From Nocardioides litoris (GTDB lineage: Bacteria; Actinomycetota; Actinomycetes; Propionibacteriales; Nocardioidaceae), in contig NZ_VDMR01000006.1 of the NCBI RefSeq assembly GCF_006346315.1, positions 175,724-239,723 on the forward strand: a DNA stretch of 64,000 bases, in the 5' to 3' direction. Made by a program: the position numbers and the translations under genes. The notes under the pieces were generated by a model that had not been told where the DNA came from, searched no databases, and saw only the letters and a program-made list of their open reading frames with translations. Positions 8,166 through 16,960 of this stretch are shown one piece after another. Within the stretch, counting starts at the first letter, position 1, and every line of letters begins with the position of its first letter.

Positions 8166-9130
8166 GCCCCACCCCTGCCCCCGTGCGCATCGGCACCCGC
8201 CGCAGCCTGCTGGCCACGACCCAGGCCGGCCACGTCGCCGACCTCGTGCGCAGCCGGCTCGGCCGCGAGGTCGAGCTGGTCGAGATCACCACCGACGGCG
8301 ACCGCACCCAGGCCCAGGGCACCCCGCTGTCCACCCTGCCGGCCAGCAGCACCGGCGTGTTCGTCGGAGCGCTGCGCGAGGCGCTGCGCGACGGTCGCGT
8401 CGACGTGGCCGTCCACTCGCTCAAGGACCTGCCGACCCAGCCGGAGGACGACCTGGTCGTGGCCGCGATCCCGACCCGCGAGGACCCCCGCGACGTCGTG
8501 GTCGCCCGCGACGGCCTCACCCTCGGCGAGCTCCCCGTCGGCTCCCGGGTCGGCACGGGCTCGCCCCGCCGGGTCGCCCAGCTGCACGCCCTCGGCCTCG
8601 GTTTGGAGGTCGTCGGCGTCCGTGGCAACGTCGACTCCCGGATCGGCAAGGTGCGTGACGGCCAGCTCGACGGCGTCGTCCTCGCCCGCGCCGGTCTCGC
8701 CCGCATCGACCGCCTGGCCGACGCCACGGAGGTGCTCGACCCCTTGCAGATGCTGCCCGCCCCCGGCCAGGGTGCGCTCGCCGTGGAGTGCCGCGCCGAC
8801 GACGCCCTCGCCGCCGAGCTCCGCACCCTCGACCACGCCCCCTCGCGCGCCGCGGTCGAGGCCGAGCGGGCCGTGCTCGCCACCCTCGAGGGCGGCTGCT
8901 CGGCCGCCATCGGCGCCCTCGCCGAGGTCGTCGAGGGCGAGGAGGGCGAGGAGCTGTGGGTGCGCGCCATCGCCCTGTCGCCCGACGGCGGCCTCTCGGT
9001 CCGCATGTCGGCCTCCGGCGCGCTCGACGACCCGGCCGGCCTCGGCGCCCGCCTGGCCGCCGAGATGCTCGCCGACGGGGCCGCCGAGCTCGACCCGCCC
9101 GGCGACGTACCGCCGCCCGTCACGCCCTAG
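8162..9130 (+). CDS. hemC: Porphobilinogen deaminase (hydroxymethylbilane synthase)
   Basis: 322 aa from the GTG overlapping hemA. It condenses four porphobilinogens into hydroxymethylbilane on a dipyrromethane cofactor. Visible family blocks are VRIGTRRSLLATTQ (8-21), VAVHSLKDLPT, GTGSPRR, GVRGNVDSRIGK and LPAPGQGALAVECR. The cofactor-binding cysteine is C246 in LEGGCSAAIGA. In the rex-hem operon it feeds HemD downstream. Confidence 0.97.
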   Translation: MSPTPAPVRIGTRRSLLATTQAGHVADLVRSRLGREVELVEITTDGDRTQAQGTPLSTLPASSTGVFVGALREALRDGRVDVAVHSLKDLPTQPEDDLVVAAIPTREDPRDVVVARDGLTLGELPVGSRVGTGSPRRVAQLHALGLGLEVVGVRGNVDSRIGKVRDGQLDGVVLARAGLARIDRLADATEVLDPLQMLPAPGQGALAVECRADDALAAELRTLDHAPSRAAVEAERAVLATLEGGCSAAIGALAEVVEGEEGEELWVRAIALSPDGGLSVRMSASGALDDPAGLGARLAAEMLADGAAELDPPGDVPPPVTP

Positions 9131-9132
9131 AC

Positions 9133-9159
9133 CCAGCACGACCAGCACGACCAGCACGA
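9133..9159 (+). repeat. Short 9-bp tandem repeat (3 units)
   Basis: Three tandem CCAGCACGA units lie in the hemC-hemD gap, three bases after the hemC stop. Probably replication slippage; no function is visible. Confidence 0.8.
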
Positions 9160-9207
9160 CCCGCCAGTCCCACGCACGACACCACCACGTCAGCAGAGGT
9201 GCCCAGC

Positions 9208-10932
9208 ATGACCCGAGCCAAGACCCCCGCCACCGCCGCGCGGGCCTCCGAGACCGTCGCCGACCGGATCGCCCGGTCGTGGGTCTCCTTCGTCGGCAGC
9301 GGGCCCGGTGACCCCGACCTGCTGACCGTGCGCGCCGTCGACCTGCTCCGCCAGGCCGACGTCGTGGTGACCGAGACCCCCGACCACGCCGCGCTGGTGC
9401 GCACCGTGCTCGGCCTGCCCACGCCCGCCGAGCCGGTCGAGCCCGCCGAGGGCGAGGCCGAGGTCGAGGTCGAGCAGGTCGGACCCGAGCTCGTCGACGG
9501 TGGCTTCGGCGACGACGGTCAGCCGCTGACCCACGCCGCGCGGGCCAAGGTCGTCGTCAAGCAGGCCAAGCGTGGCCTGCGCGTCGTCCGGCTGCTGGCC
9601 GGCGACCCGTTCCTCTACGCCTCGGGCCCCGAGGAGGCGCAGGCCTGCGCCAAGGCGGGCGTCGGCTTCGAGATCGTCCCCGGCGTCTCCTCGGTCGCCG
9701 CGGTCCCGGCGTACGCCGGCATCCCGCTGACCACCAAGGACCACCGCGAGGTGGCCGTCGTCAGCTGCGGCGACAACGCCGCCACCCGCACCGACTGGAC
9801 GCCGTACGCCGACGGCCGCACCCTCGTGCTGCTCTCGGCCGTCGGCCAGATCGGCGACATCGCCGCCGCCCTCGTCGCGGCCGGCCGCTCGCCGGAGACC
9901 CCGATCGCGCTGACCCGCGTCGGCACCACGACCGAGCAGACCACCCTGACCTCGACGCTGGCGACCGTGGCCGCCGACGTGCGCGCCGCCCGCGTGGCCC
10001 CGCCCGCCGTCGTGGTGGTCGGCGACGTGGTCGACCTGCGCGGCACGCTGTCGTGGTTCGAGACCAAGCCGCTGTTCGGCTGGCGGGTGCTGGTGCCCCG
10101 CACCAAGGACCAGGCGGCCTCGCTGTCCTCCGGCCTGCGCGGCCACGGCGCGGTGCCCGAGGAGGTGCCGACCATCTCGGTCGAGCCGCCCCGCAACCCG
10201 CTGCAGATGGACAAGGCCGTCCGCGGCCTCGTCGAGGGCCGCTACGAGTGGATCGCCTTCACCTCGGTCAACGCGGTCAAGGCGGTGCGGGAGAAGTTCG
10301 AGGAGTACGGCCTCGATGCCCGCGCCTTCTCCGGCCTCAAGATCGCTGCGGTCGGCGACAAGACCGCCGCCGCCATCGCCGCTTGGGGCCTGCGCGCCGA
10401 CCTCGTGCCGTCGGGCGAGCAGTCCGCCGCCGGCCTGCTCGAGGACTGGCCCGAGTACGACGAGGTCCTCGACCCGATCAACCGGGTCTTCCTGCCCCGC
10501 GCCGACATCGCCACCGAGACCCTCGTGGCCGGCCTGGTCGAGCTGGGCTGGGAGTGCGACGACGTGACGGCCTACCGGACCGTGCGCGCCACCCCGCCGC
10601 CCGCGCCGGTGCGCGACGCGATCAAGTCGGGCAAGTTCGACGCGGTCGTCTTCACCTCCTCCTCCACGGTGCGCAACCTCGTCGGCATCGCCGGCAAGCC
10701 GCACCCCTCGACGGTCATCGCGGTCATCGGCCCCGCCACTGCCAAGACCGCCGAGGAGCACGGCCTGCGGGTCGACGTGATGGCCCCCAAGCCCGACGTC
10801 GACGAGCTGGTCGGCGCCCTGGCCGACTTCGGCGCCGACCGCCGCCTCGCCCTGCTCGAGGCCGGCGAGCCCGTGACCAAGCCGTCCGACCGCAAGCCCG
10901 CCGCCCGGCGGTCCTCGCGCGCGAAGGCCTGA
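9208..10932 (+). CDS. hemD: Bifunctional uroporphyrinogen-III C-methyltransferase / uroporphyrinogen-III synthase
   Basis: 574 aa fusion. The N-terminal half (about 25-275) is an SAM-dependent tetrapyrrole methylase: VGSGPGDPDLLT at about 30-41, LLAGDPFLYASGPEEA at about 131, VPGVSSVAAVPAYAGIPLT at about 155. An acidic insertion after the first block is common in actinobacterial versions. The C-terminal half (about 285-555) is HemD: VLVPRTKDQA, WIAFTSVNAVKAV, AAVGDKTAAAI and VVFTSSSTVRNLV. It closes hydroxymethylbilane to uroporphyrinogen III and can divert it to precorrin-2 for siroheme or B12. ATG 9208 follows GCAGAGG; a GTG three codons earlier is an alternative start. Confidence 0.93.
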   Translation: MTRAKTPATAARASETVADRIARSWVSFVGSGPGDPDLLTVRAVDLLRQADVVVTETPDHAALVRTVLGLPTPAEPVEPAEGEAEVEVEQVGPELVDGGFGDDGQPLTHAARAKVVVKQAKRGLRVVRLLAGDPFLYASGPEEAQACAKAGVGFEIVPGVSSVAAVPAYAGIPLTTKDHREVAVVSCGDNAATRTDWTPYADGRTLVLLSAVGQIGDIAAALVAAGRSPETPIALTRVGTTTEQTTLTSTLATVAADVRAARVAPPAVVVVGDVVDLRGTLSWFETKPLFGWRVLVPRTKDQAASLSSGLRGHGAVPEEVPTISVEPPRNPLQMDKAVRGLVEGRYEWIAFTSVNAVKAVREKFEEYGLDARAFSGLKIAAVGDKTAAAIAAWGLRADLVPSGEQSAAGLLEDWPEYDEVLDPINRVFLPRADIATETLVAGLVELGWECDDVTAYRTVRATPPPAPVRDAIKSGKFDAVVFTSSSTVRNLVGIAGKPHPSTVIAVIGPATAKTAEEHGLRVDVMAPKPDVDELVGALADFGADRRLALLEAGEPVTKPSDRKPAARRSSRAKA

Positions 10933-10940
10933 CGGGGCTG

Positions 10941-11050
10941 GTGGGAGATTCTCCGGTTAAGCGGAGGATCTCCCACTTCTGGTCGGAAGTTCCCCGTCAG
11001 GAGTGGCAGTTTCTCCGCTTAACCGGAGATTTTGCCGGGCCCCAGGAGTC
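10941..11050. repeat. Dispersed palindromic repeat, copy A
   Basis: This fills the hemD-hemB gap. It opens with a long hairpin at 10941-10976: 9-bp outer arms GTGGGAGAT/ATCTCCCAC around the inner palindrome CTCCG-GTTAAG-CGGAG. A linker with GGAAGTTCCCC and AGGAGTGG follows, then a second core CTCCGCTTAACCGGAG (11013-11028), ending in CCAGGAGTCG. The same parts recur at 52745-52826 and 52852-52938. The terminal AGGAG sits 6 nt before the hemB ATG and probably serves as its ribosome site. The hairpin right after hemD could also end or slow transcription. Confidence 0.85.
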
Positions 11051-11053
11051 GAC

Positions 11054-12040
11054 ATGATCGAGATCGAGCGACCCGTCGTCCGACCGCGCCGGCTGCGGAC
11101 GACGCCGGCGCTGCGGCGCGCGGTGGCGGAGACGTCGCTGGAGGCGCGGCAGCTGATCCTGCCCGTGTTCGTGCGCGAGGGGGCGACCGAGGCGCGGCCG
11201 ATCACCTCGATGCCGGGCGTCGTGCAGCACAGCCCCGACACCCTGCGCGCCGCGGCCGCGGAGGCGGCCGAGCTCGGGCTGGCCGGGATCATGCTGTTCG
11301 GGATCCCCGAGCACAAGGACGCCGTCGGCTCGGGCGCCGTCGACCCCGACGGGGTGCTCAACCGGGCCATCGCCGACGTCGTCGCCGAGGTCGGCGACGC
11401 GCTGCCCGTGATGGCCGACCTGTGCCTGGACGAGTTCACCGACCACGGGCACTGCGGGGTGCTCGACGCCCGCGGCCGGGTCGACAACGACGCCACCCTC
11501 GAGGTGTACGCCGAGATGGCCCGCGCGCAGGCCGCGGCCGGCGCCCAGCTCGTCGGACCCAGCGGCATGATGGACGGGCAGGTGCGGGTCGTGCGCGACG
11601 CGCTCGACGGCGCCGGGCACACCGACGTCGCGGTCCTGGCCTACTCGGCCAAGTACGCCTCGGCCTTCTTCGGTCCGTTCCGCGAGGCCGTCGACTCCTC
11701 CCTGCAGGGCGACCGCCGCACCTACCAGCAGGACCCCGCCAACGGCCGCGAGGGCGTGCGCGAGGCGCTGCTCGACGTCGCCGAGGGCGCCGACATCGTG
11801 ATGGTCAAGCCGGCCCTGGCCTACCTCGACGTGCTGTGGCGGGTGCGCGAGGCGGTCGACGTGCCGGTGGCGGCGTACAACATCTCCGGCGAGTACGCGA
11901 TGGTCGAGGCCGCCGCGGCCCACGGCTGGATCGACCGCGAGGCGGCGATCGTGGAGACGCTGGTCTCGATCCGGCGAGCGGGCGCCGACCTGGTGCTCAC
12001 CTACTGGGCCGCCGAGGCTGCGCGCCTGCTCGCCCGCTGA
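11054..12040 (+). CDS. hemB: Delta-aminolevulinic acid dehydratase (porphobilinogen synthase)
   Basis: 328 aa from ATG 11054; an in-frame extension reaches 11003 but would run through the repeat. It joins two aminolevulinates to porphobilinogen. The two active-site lysines lie in AYSAKYASAFFGPFR (about 200) and VMVKPALAYLD (about 251). The metal region reads DLCLDEFTDHGHCG, with Asp in place of one Cys of the zinc-type triad. Zinc is therefore not assured and a magnesium-type centre is possible. The ribosome site AGGAG comes from the preceding repeat. A hairpin terminator follows. Confidence 0.96.
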   Translation: MIEIERPVVRPRRLRTTPALRRAVAETSLEARQLILPVFVREGATEARPITSMPGVVQHSPDTLRAAAAEAAELGLAGIMLFGIPEHKDAVGSGAVDPDGVLNRAIADVVAEVGDALPVMADLCLDEFTDHGHCGVLDARGRVDNDATLEVYAEMARAQAAAGAQLVGPSGMMDGQVRVVRDALDGAGHTDVAVLAYSAKYASAFFGPFREAVDSSLQGDRRTYQQDPANGREGVREALLDVAEGADIVMVKPALAYLDVLWRVREAVDVPVAAYNISGEYAMVEAAAAHGWIDREAAIVETLVSIRRAGADLVLTYWAAEAARLLAR

Positions 12041-12060
12041 CGCCGCACGACCGAGCACGA

Positions 12061-12098
12061 CGAAGGCCCGCCGTCCCCGAGGGGAGGGCGGGCCTTCG
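12061..12098. terminator. Bidirectional terminator between hemB and the transglycosylase gene
   Basis: A 12-bp perfect GC-rich stem (CGAAGGCCCGCC / GGCGGGCCTTCG, 14-nt loop) lies between the convergent genes. Confidence 0.8.
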
Positions 12099-12124
12099 GC
12101 GTGCCGGTCAGCGGCCGGATCGGC

Positions 12125-13375
12125 TCACGGCTTGGTGGTGTAGTCCTTGATGCACCGGTCGAACGGGTCGTCCTTCTTGAGCAGGTTGTCGACGTAGCCG
12201 TCGAGGGTGCACTGCACGATCGCCTGGGCGAGGGTCAGCACGTCGTCGACGGGCTTGATGCTCGTCTGGGGCAGGGAGGGCACGGTGACCGGGGCCGAGG
12301 GGAGCACGGCGCCGGGCTTCTTGCCGTCACCCTTGTCGTCGTCGGCCTCGGGCTGCTCGGCCGGGGCCGGCTCGTCGGGCTGCTCGGCCGGGGCTTCCTG
12401 GGCGGGCTCGACCGGACGGGCGGTCTGGCCGCCGCCGTTCTTGCCGCCCTGGTCGCCGCGACCGCCCTTGCCGCCCTGCCCGCCACCGGGGACGGTGTCG
12501 GCGGTGCGGGTGGGGGTGAGGAAGCCGGCGGCGACGGTGCCGTCGGGCACCTGGGTGAAGTCGCCGGCGAGGTAGGCGTCCATGATCGAGAGCACGAGGT
12601 CGACGTAGGACTCGGACTGGTTGTAGCGGAACACCGAGGACCGCTGGCCGGTCAGCGTGGACAGGTCACCCGCGGGGCCCTCGCCGGAGCAGAGGTAGAC
12701 CGCGGCGGCCAGGGCGGCGTCGTCGACGTCCTGGGGGTTGCGCACGCCGTCGTTGTCGGCGTCGACGCCCACGGCGGCCCAGGTGGAGGGGATGAACTGC
12801 ATCGGGCCGACGGCACGGTCGTAGGCGGTGTCGCCGTCGTACTGGCCGGCGTCGGTGTCACGGATCAGCGCGGTGCCGCCCGTGCCGGTCAGCGGCACGC
12901 CCAGGATGTCGGGCTTGGCGAGGCCGTCGGCGGTCAGCGTCGAGCCGCCGAAGCGGCCGTGGTCGGACTCGACGCGACCGATGGCGGCGACGAGCTGCCA
13001 GGGCAGCTTGCAGGCGGGGTCGGCTGCGTTGATGACGGTCTCGGCGCGCTGGTAGGCCGCGAGCGCCGCCGACGGGATGCCGTTGGTGGTGGAGGAGGCC
13101 ACGATCTGCGTGGCGTCACCCTGGACGCCGCCGACGGTGCCGGTGACCTGGCCGCCGGGCGCCGACGGGTCGGAGAGCGACGCGGGGTCCTCGATGGCCT
13201 GGCTCGGCACCCCGGAGCCGTCGGGCAGCACGCCGGGGCTCTCGGCGGCCGGGGCCGACACGGTCGAGGCCGGGGACACCGACGCGGTCAGGCTGGCGGT
13301 CCACGCGGCCGAGAGAAGTGCGAGCGGCACCAGGGCCGCCGACTTCTGGACACGGCCGAAACGCGAGGTGGACAA
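12125..13375 (-). CDS. Secreted lytic transglycosylase (SLT domain)
   Basis: 416 aa from TTG 13375, chosen because AAGGGAG precedes it and a hydrophobic signal segment (about 11-35) follows. The frame is open to 13450, but that longer form would bury the signal. The lytic domain (about 105-265) has the catalytic Glu in AIGRVESDHGRFGG (E136), then GPMQFIPSTW and a Tyr/Asn motif FRYNQSESYVDLVL. A long Gly/Pro/Glu-rich linker (about 290-365) leads to a C-terminal segment with two cysteines. It should cleave the glycan strand of peptidoglycan outside the membrane. It diverges from hemL. Confidence 0.85.
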   Translation of the reverse strand: MSTSRFGRVQKSAALVPLALLSAAWTASLTASVSPASTVSAPAAESPGVLPDGSGVPSQAIEDPASLSDPSAPGGQVTGTVGGVQGDATQIVASSTTNGIPSAALAAYQRAETVINAADPACKLPWQLVAAIGRVESDHGRFGGSTLTADGLAKPDILGVPLTGTGGTALIRDTDAGQYDGDTAYDRAVGPMQFIPSTWAAVGVDADNDGVRNPQDVDDAALAAAVYLCSGEGPAGDLSTLTGQRSSVFRYNQSESYVDLVLSIMDAYLAGDFTQVPDGTVAAGFLTPTRTADTVPGGGQGGKGGRGDQGGKNGGGQTARPVEPAQEAPAEQPDEPAPAEQPEADDDKGDGKKPGAVLPSAPVTVPSLPQTSIKPVDDVLTLAQAIVQCTLDGYVDNLLKKDDPFDRCIKDYTTKP

Positions 13376-13466
13376 TCTGGGCTCCCTTGGGACGAGGCAG
13401 GACGCTCGTCTACCCCATGGCGTCCTCGATCGATCAACGAAGTCTCTCACGCAGGGTTACGGTCGT

Positions 13467-13481
13467 CACAAGATCCTTGTG
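13467..13481. promoter_or_regulatory. Inverted repeat in the transglycosylase/hemL divergent region
   Basis: CACAAG-ATC-CTTGTG is a perfect 6-bp inverted repeat. On the minus strand it sits among three GT(G/A)AC motifs, two of them in direct 9-nt phase. Such GTnAC repeats recall MtrA boxes upstream of cell-wall hydrolase genes, but this is only a resemblance. Nothing else stands out in 13376-13610. Confidence 0.35.
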
Positions 13482-13610
13482 AGGGTTGTCACTCCTCGCG
13501 ACCACGGTGCACGCCGTCCCGCAGCGTGCCGCCCGTCGCGACGGGCCGGGCCGTGGTAGGGCGTGGCCGAGCGCACGTCGCCCCGGATCGCACCGTGTGG
13601 TCCGTCGAGG

Positions 13611-13616
13611 GACAAT
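13611..13616 (+). promoter_or_regulatory. Leaderless -10 element of hemL
   Basis: GACAAT ends 6 nt before the chosen GTG start at 13623. No Shine-Dalgarno sequence is visible. Confidence 0.4.
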
Positions 13617-13622
13617 GGACGA

Positions 13623-14966
13623 GTGACCTCCCCTGCCGCCGGCGACGACGCCGGCAACCCGGGCTCGCGGGCGCTGTTCGACCGGGCGCGCGCCGTCATC
13701 CCGGGCGGCGTCTCGTCGCCCGTGCGGGCCTTCAACGCCGTCGGCGGCACCCCGCGCTTCATCCGATCGGCGCAGGGTGCCTGGCTCACCGACGCCGACG
13801 GCCACGAGCTCGTCGACCTCGTGTGCTCGTGGGGTCCGATGCTGCTCGGCCACGCCCACCCCGAGGTGCTGGCCGAGGTGCAGGCCGCGGTCGGCCGCGG
13901 CACGTCGTACGGCGCCCCGACCGAGCCGGAGCTCGAGCTCGGCGAGGAGATCGTCGCCCGGACGCCGGTCGAGCGGGTCCGCTTCGTCTCCTCCGGCACC
14001 GAGGCGACCATGTCGGTGGTGCGGCTCGCCCGCGGGTTCACCGGCCGCGACGTCGTGGTGAAGTTCGCGGGCTGCTACCACGGCCACGTCGACGCCCTGC
14101 TGGCCTCGGCCGGCTCCGGCCTGGCCACCTTCGCCGTCCCCGGCACCCCCGGCGTCCCCGCCTCCTCGACCGCGCTCACCCTCGTCCTGCCGTACGGCGA
14201 CCGCGCGGCCGTCACGGCCGCCTTCGCCGAGCACGGCGAGCGGATCGCCTGCCTGGTCACCGAGGCCGCCCCCGGCAACATGGGCGTGATCGCGCCCGAG
14301 CCCGGCTTCAACGCCTTCCTGGCCGAGACCTGCCGCGCCCACGGCGCCCTGTTCGTCACCGACGAGGTGATGACCGGCTTCCGGGCCTCCCGCCAGGGGC
14401 AGTGGGGGCTCGACGGAGCCGTGGAGGGCTGGGTACCCGACCTCATGACGTTCGGGAAGGTGATGGGCGGCGGGTTCCCCGCCGCGGCGTTCGGCGGCCG
14501 CGCCGACGTGATGTCGATGCTGGCGCCCGAGGGGCCCGTCTACCAAGCGGGCACCCTCTCGGGCAACCCGGTCGCGACGACGGCGGGCCTGGCCACGCTG
14601 CGCCGCGCGACCGACGAGGTCTACGCCCACCTGCACGCGGTGGGCGAGACCATCAAGGCCGCGACCACGGCCGCGCTCGACGCCGCCGGCGTCGCGCACG
14701 TGGTGCAGTCGACCGGGACGATGTTCTCGGTGTTCCTCTGCGAGGGGCCGGTGCGCGACTTCGACGACGCCTCGCGCACCGACCAGGCGGCGTACGCCGC
14801 GTTCTTCCACGCGATGCTCGACGCCGGGGTCTACCTCCCGCCGTCGGCCTTCGAGGCGTGGTTCGTCTCCGCCGCCCACGACGAGCGGGCCGTCCAGGTC
14901 GTGCTCGACGCGCTGCCGGGCGCGGCGCGGGCCGCCGCCGGCGCGCAGCAGGGGGCCGCGCGGTGA
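13623..14966 (+). CDS. hemL: Glutamate-1-semialdehyde 2,1-aminomutase
   Basis: 447 aa from GTG 13623; the frame extends to 13563 but has no better start. This PLP enzyme turns the HemA product into 5-aminolevulinate. Family blocks are IPGGVSSPVRAF, SSGTEATMSVVRLARG, FAGCYHGHVDALL and VTDEVMTGFR. The PLP lysine is in TFGKVMGGGFPAAAFGG (about 278), followed by YQAGTLSGNP. It lies outside the rex-hem operon and starts its own operon with a phosphatase and the cytochrome c maturation genes, joined by GTGA overlaps. Confidence 0.96.
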   Translation: MTSPAAGDDAGNPGSRALFDRARAVIPGGVSSPVRAFNAVGGTPRFIRSAQGAWLTDADGHELVDLVCSWGPMLLGHAHPEVLAEVQAAVGRGTSYGAPTEPELELGEEIVARTPVERVRFVSSGTEATMSVVRLARGFTGRDVVVKFAGCYHGHVDALLASAGSGLATFAVPGTPGVPASSTALTLVLPYGDRAAVTAAFAEHGERIACLVTEAAPGNMGVIAPEPGFNAFLAETCRAHGALFVTDEVMTGFRASRQGQWGLDGAVEGWVPDLMTFGKVMGGGFPAAAFGGRADVMSMLAPEGPVYQAGTLSGNPVATTAGLATLRRATDEVYAHLHAVGETIKAATTAALDAAGVAHVVQSTGTMFSVFLCEGPVRDFDDASRTDQAAYAAFFHAMLDAGVYLPPSAFEAWFVSAAHDERAVQVVLDALPGAARAAAGAQQGAAR

Positions 14967-15643
14967 CCCCCGACACCGTCGTCCACCTCGTCCGCCACGG
15001 CGAGGTCCACAACCCCGAGGGCGTGCTCTACGGCCGCCGCCCGGGCTTCCACCTCTCCGAGCTCGGACGGCAGATGGCCGAGAAGACCGCGGCCGCCCTG
15101 GCCGGGCGCGACATCGTGCACCTGGTCACCTCGCCGCTGGAGCGGGCACGCGAGACCGCGGCCCCCCTCGCCCTGGCGCGCGGGCTCGACCCCCACGTCG
15201 ACGAGCGCGTGCTGGAGTCGACCAGCCACTTCGAGGGCGACACCTTCGAGACCGGCGGCCGCGCCCTGCTGCACCCCGGCAAGTGGCGCCACCTGTGGAA
15301 CCCGCTGCGCCCCTCCTGGGGCGAGCCGTACGCCGAGATCGCCGCGCGCATGCTGGCCGCGGTGCACGACGCGCGCGAGCAGGCGACCGGGCACGAGGCC
15401 GTGGTCGTCTCCCACCAGCTGCCCATCTGGACGACCCGGATGTCGGTCGAGCGCCGCCGCACCTTCCTGCACGACCCGCGCAAGCGCCAGTGCACCCTGT
15501 GCTCGGTCACCTCGCTGCGCTTCGTCGGCGACCGGGTGACCCAGGTCGTCTACAGCGAGCCGGCCGGCGACCTCATCCCGGTGCACGCCAAGTCGGCGCC
15601 GTTCTCGGCCGGCGGCGCCCCCGAGGAGAAGAGACCCACGTGA
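14963..15643 (+). CDS. Histidine phosphatase (phosphoglycerate mutase-like)
   Basis: 226 aa from the GTG overlapping the hemL stop. The N-terminal VHLVRHGEVHNPEGVLYGR carries the RHG catalytic histidine (H12). A second block LVTSPLERARETA (about 55) and the late histidine in AVVVSHQLPIW (about 152) complete the active site. It is common in this position in actinobacterial hemL-ccs operons. The substrate is unknown; glycolytic mutase activity is not implied. Confidence 0.85.
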   Translation: MTPDTVVHLVRHGEVHNPEGVLYGRRPGFHLSELGRQMAEKTAAALAGRDIVHLVTSPLERARETAAPLALARGLDPHVDERVLESTSHFEGDTFETGGRALLHPGKWRHLWNPLRPSWGEPYAEIAARMLAAVHDAREQATGHEAVVVSHQLPIWTTRMSVERRRTFLHDPRKRQCTLCSVTSLRFVGDRVTQVVYSEPAGDLIPVHAKSAPFSAGGAPEEKRPT

Positions 15644-16200
15644 CCCGTCCCGGTGCCCTCCTGGTGTGCGTCACCGTCGTGCTCGGCCTGCTCCTGGCCG
15701 GGTGCAGCGGGGGCGTGCAGGGCACCGGCGACGCCAACTACGCCGAGGACAACGCCGTCCAGACGGTCCCCCCGGGCGAGCGGGGCGACCCGGTCGAGAT
15801 CTCCGGCACCTCGCTGCAGGGCGAGCCGGTCGACCTGGCCGACTACCGCGGCGACGTCGTCGTGCTGAACTTCTGGGGCTCCTGGTGCAACCCCTGCCGC
15901 GACGAGGCACCCGTGCTCAAGACGGCCTCCGAGGAACTGGACGCGGTCTTCCTGGGCGCCCAGCTGCGGGCCGACAGCACCGCCGCCTCGATCGCCTTCG
16001 AGGAGGAGTTCGGCATCACCTACCCCACGATCGCCGACGGGGGCTCCTCCGCGCTCGCGCTCGGCCGCTGGGCCCCGCGCGCAGCGCCCTCGACGGCCGT
16101 CCTCGACCGCGAGGGGAGGGTCGCCGCACTCATCAGCGGCGTGGTGCCCTCGGTGATCACGCTGGAGGAGCTCGTCGAGGAGGCGGGCGCCGATGGGTGA
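15640..16200 (+). CDS. resA: TlpA/ResA-like thioredoxin lipoprotein
   Basis: 186 aa from the GTG overlapping the phosphatase stop. A signal peptide ends in a lipobox LLAGC (C22), so it is likely a membrane-anchored lipoprotein. The thioredoxin fold has the redox motif W-C83-N-P-C86 and a late cis-Pro region (APSTAVLDREG). It should reduce the CXXCH cysteines of apocytochrome c outside the membrane, taking electrons from CcdA, whose gene overlaps its end. Confidence 0.88.
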   Translation: MTRPGALLVCVTVVLGLLLAGCSGGVQGTGDANYAEDNAVQTVPPGERGDPVEISGTSLQGEPVDLADYRGDVVVLNFWGSWCNPCRDEAPVLKTASEELDAVFLGAQLRADSTAASIAFEEEFGITYPTIADGGSSALALGRWAPRAAPSTAVLDREGRVAALISGVVPSVITLEELVEEAGADG

Positions 16201-16960
16201 GTGGTTCCAGCAGCAGGCCGGCGCCGGCCCGCTCGCGCTCGCGCTCCCCGTGGCCGCGGTCGCCGGCCTGGTCTCCTTCTTCAGCCCCTGCGTCATCCCC
16301 CTGCTGCCGGGCTACCTCTCCTACGCCACCGGCGTCTCGGGTGCCGACCTCGCCGACGGGCGGGCGAGCGAGCGCCGCGGCCGGATGCTGCTCGGCTCGC
16401 TGCTCTTCGTCCTCGGCTTCACCGTCGTCTTCGTGCTGTACGGCGTCGCGGTCGGCGGCGTGGGCCTGTGGCTCCAGCGGTACGCCGACACCATCACCTT
16501 CGTCATGGGCCTGCTGCTCATCGTGCTGGGCCTCGTCTTCGCGGGCGTCGTGCCGTGGCTCCAGCGGGAGTGGCGCATCCACTCGATGCCGGCCGTCGGG
16601 CTCGGGGCGGCGCCGCTGATCGGCGCGTTGTTCGCGCTCGGGTGGACGCCGTGCGTGGGCCCGACCTACAGCGTGATCGTCTCGCTCACCTACTCCACCG
16701 ACGGCGCCACAGCCAGCCGCGGGGCGGTGCTCTCGGCGGCGTACGCTCTGGGCCTCGGCATCCCCTTCATCCTCGTCGGGGTGTTCTACGCCCGCTCGCT
16801 GCGCGCGCTGCGCTGGGTCCGTCGCCACCAGCTGGTCGTCATGCGGGTCGGCGGCGCGATGCTCGTGCTCGTCGGGCTGATGCTCGTCACCGGCTGGTGG
16901 GACCAGGCCATGCAGTGGGTCCAGCTCCGGCTCGTCGGCGGGTTCGAGGTGGCGGTGTGA
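16193..16960 (+). CDS. ccdA: Cytochrome c biogenesis protein CcdA
   Basis: 255 aa, six predicted membrane segments. The two redox cysteines are in SFFSPCVIPLLPGYLSY (about C32) and LGWTPCVGPTYS (about C154), the classic CcdA/DsbD-beta positions. It moves electrons from cytoplasmic thioredoxin across the membrane to the ResA-like protein. ATG 16193 lies 8 nt inside the resA end, and the stop overlaps resB by GTGA. Confidence 0.93.
   Translation: MGEWFQQQAGAGPLALALPVAAVAGLVSFFSPCVIPLLPGYLSYATGVSGADLADGRASERRGRMLLGSLLFVLGFTVVFVLYGVAVGGVGLWLQRYADTITFVMGLLLIVLGLVFAGVVPWLQREWRIHSMPAVGLGAAPLIGALFALGWTPCVGPTYSVIVSLTYSTDGATASRGAVLSAAYALGLGIPFILVGVFYARSLRALRWVRRHQLVVMRVGGAMLVLVGLMLVTGWWDQAMQWVQLRLVGGFEVAV

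Noticed and set aside
13376..13560. Cyclic di-AMP (ydaO) riboswitch upstream of the transglycosylase gene
   Set aside because: Such riboswitches often precede wall hydrolase genes, but the conserved ydaO sequence blocks are not recognisable here.
12101..14962. Upstream extension of the histidine phosphatase frame to 12101
   Set aside because: It runs through hemL and antisense to the transglycosylase gene as Arg-rich low complexity; the GTG at 14963 overlapping hemL is the natural start.
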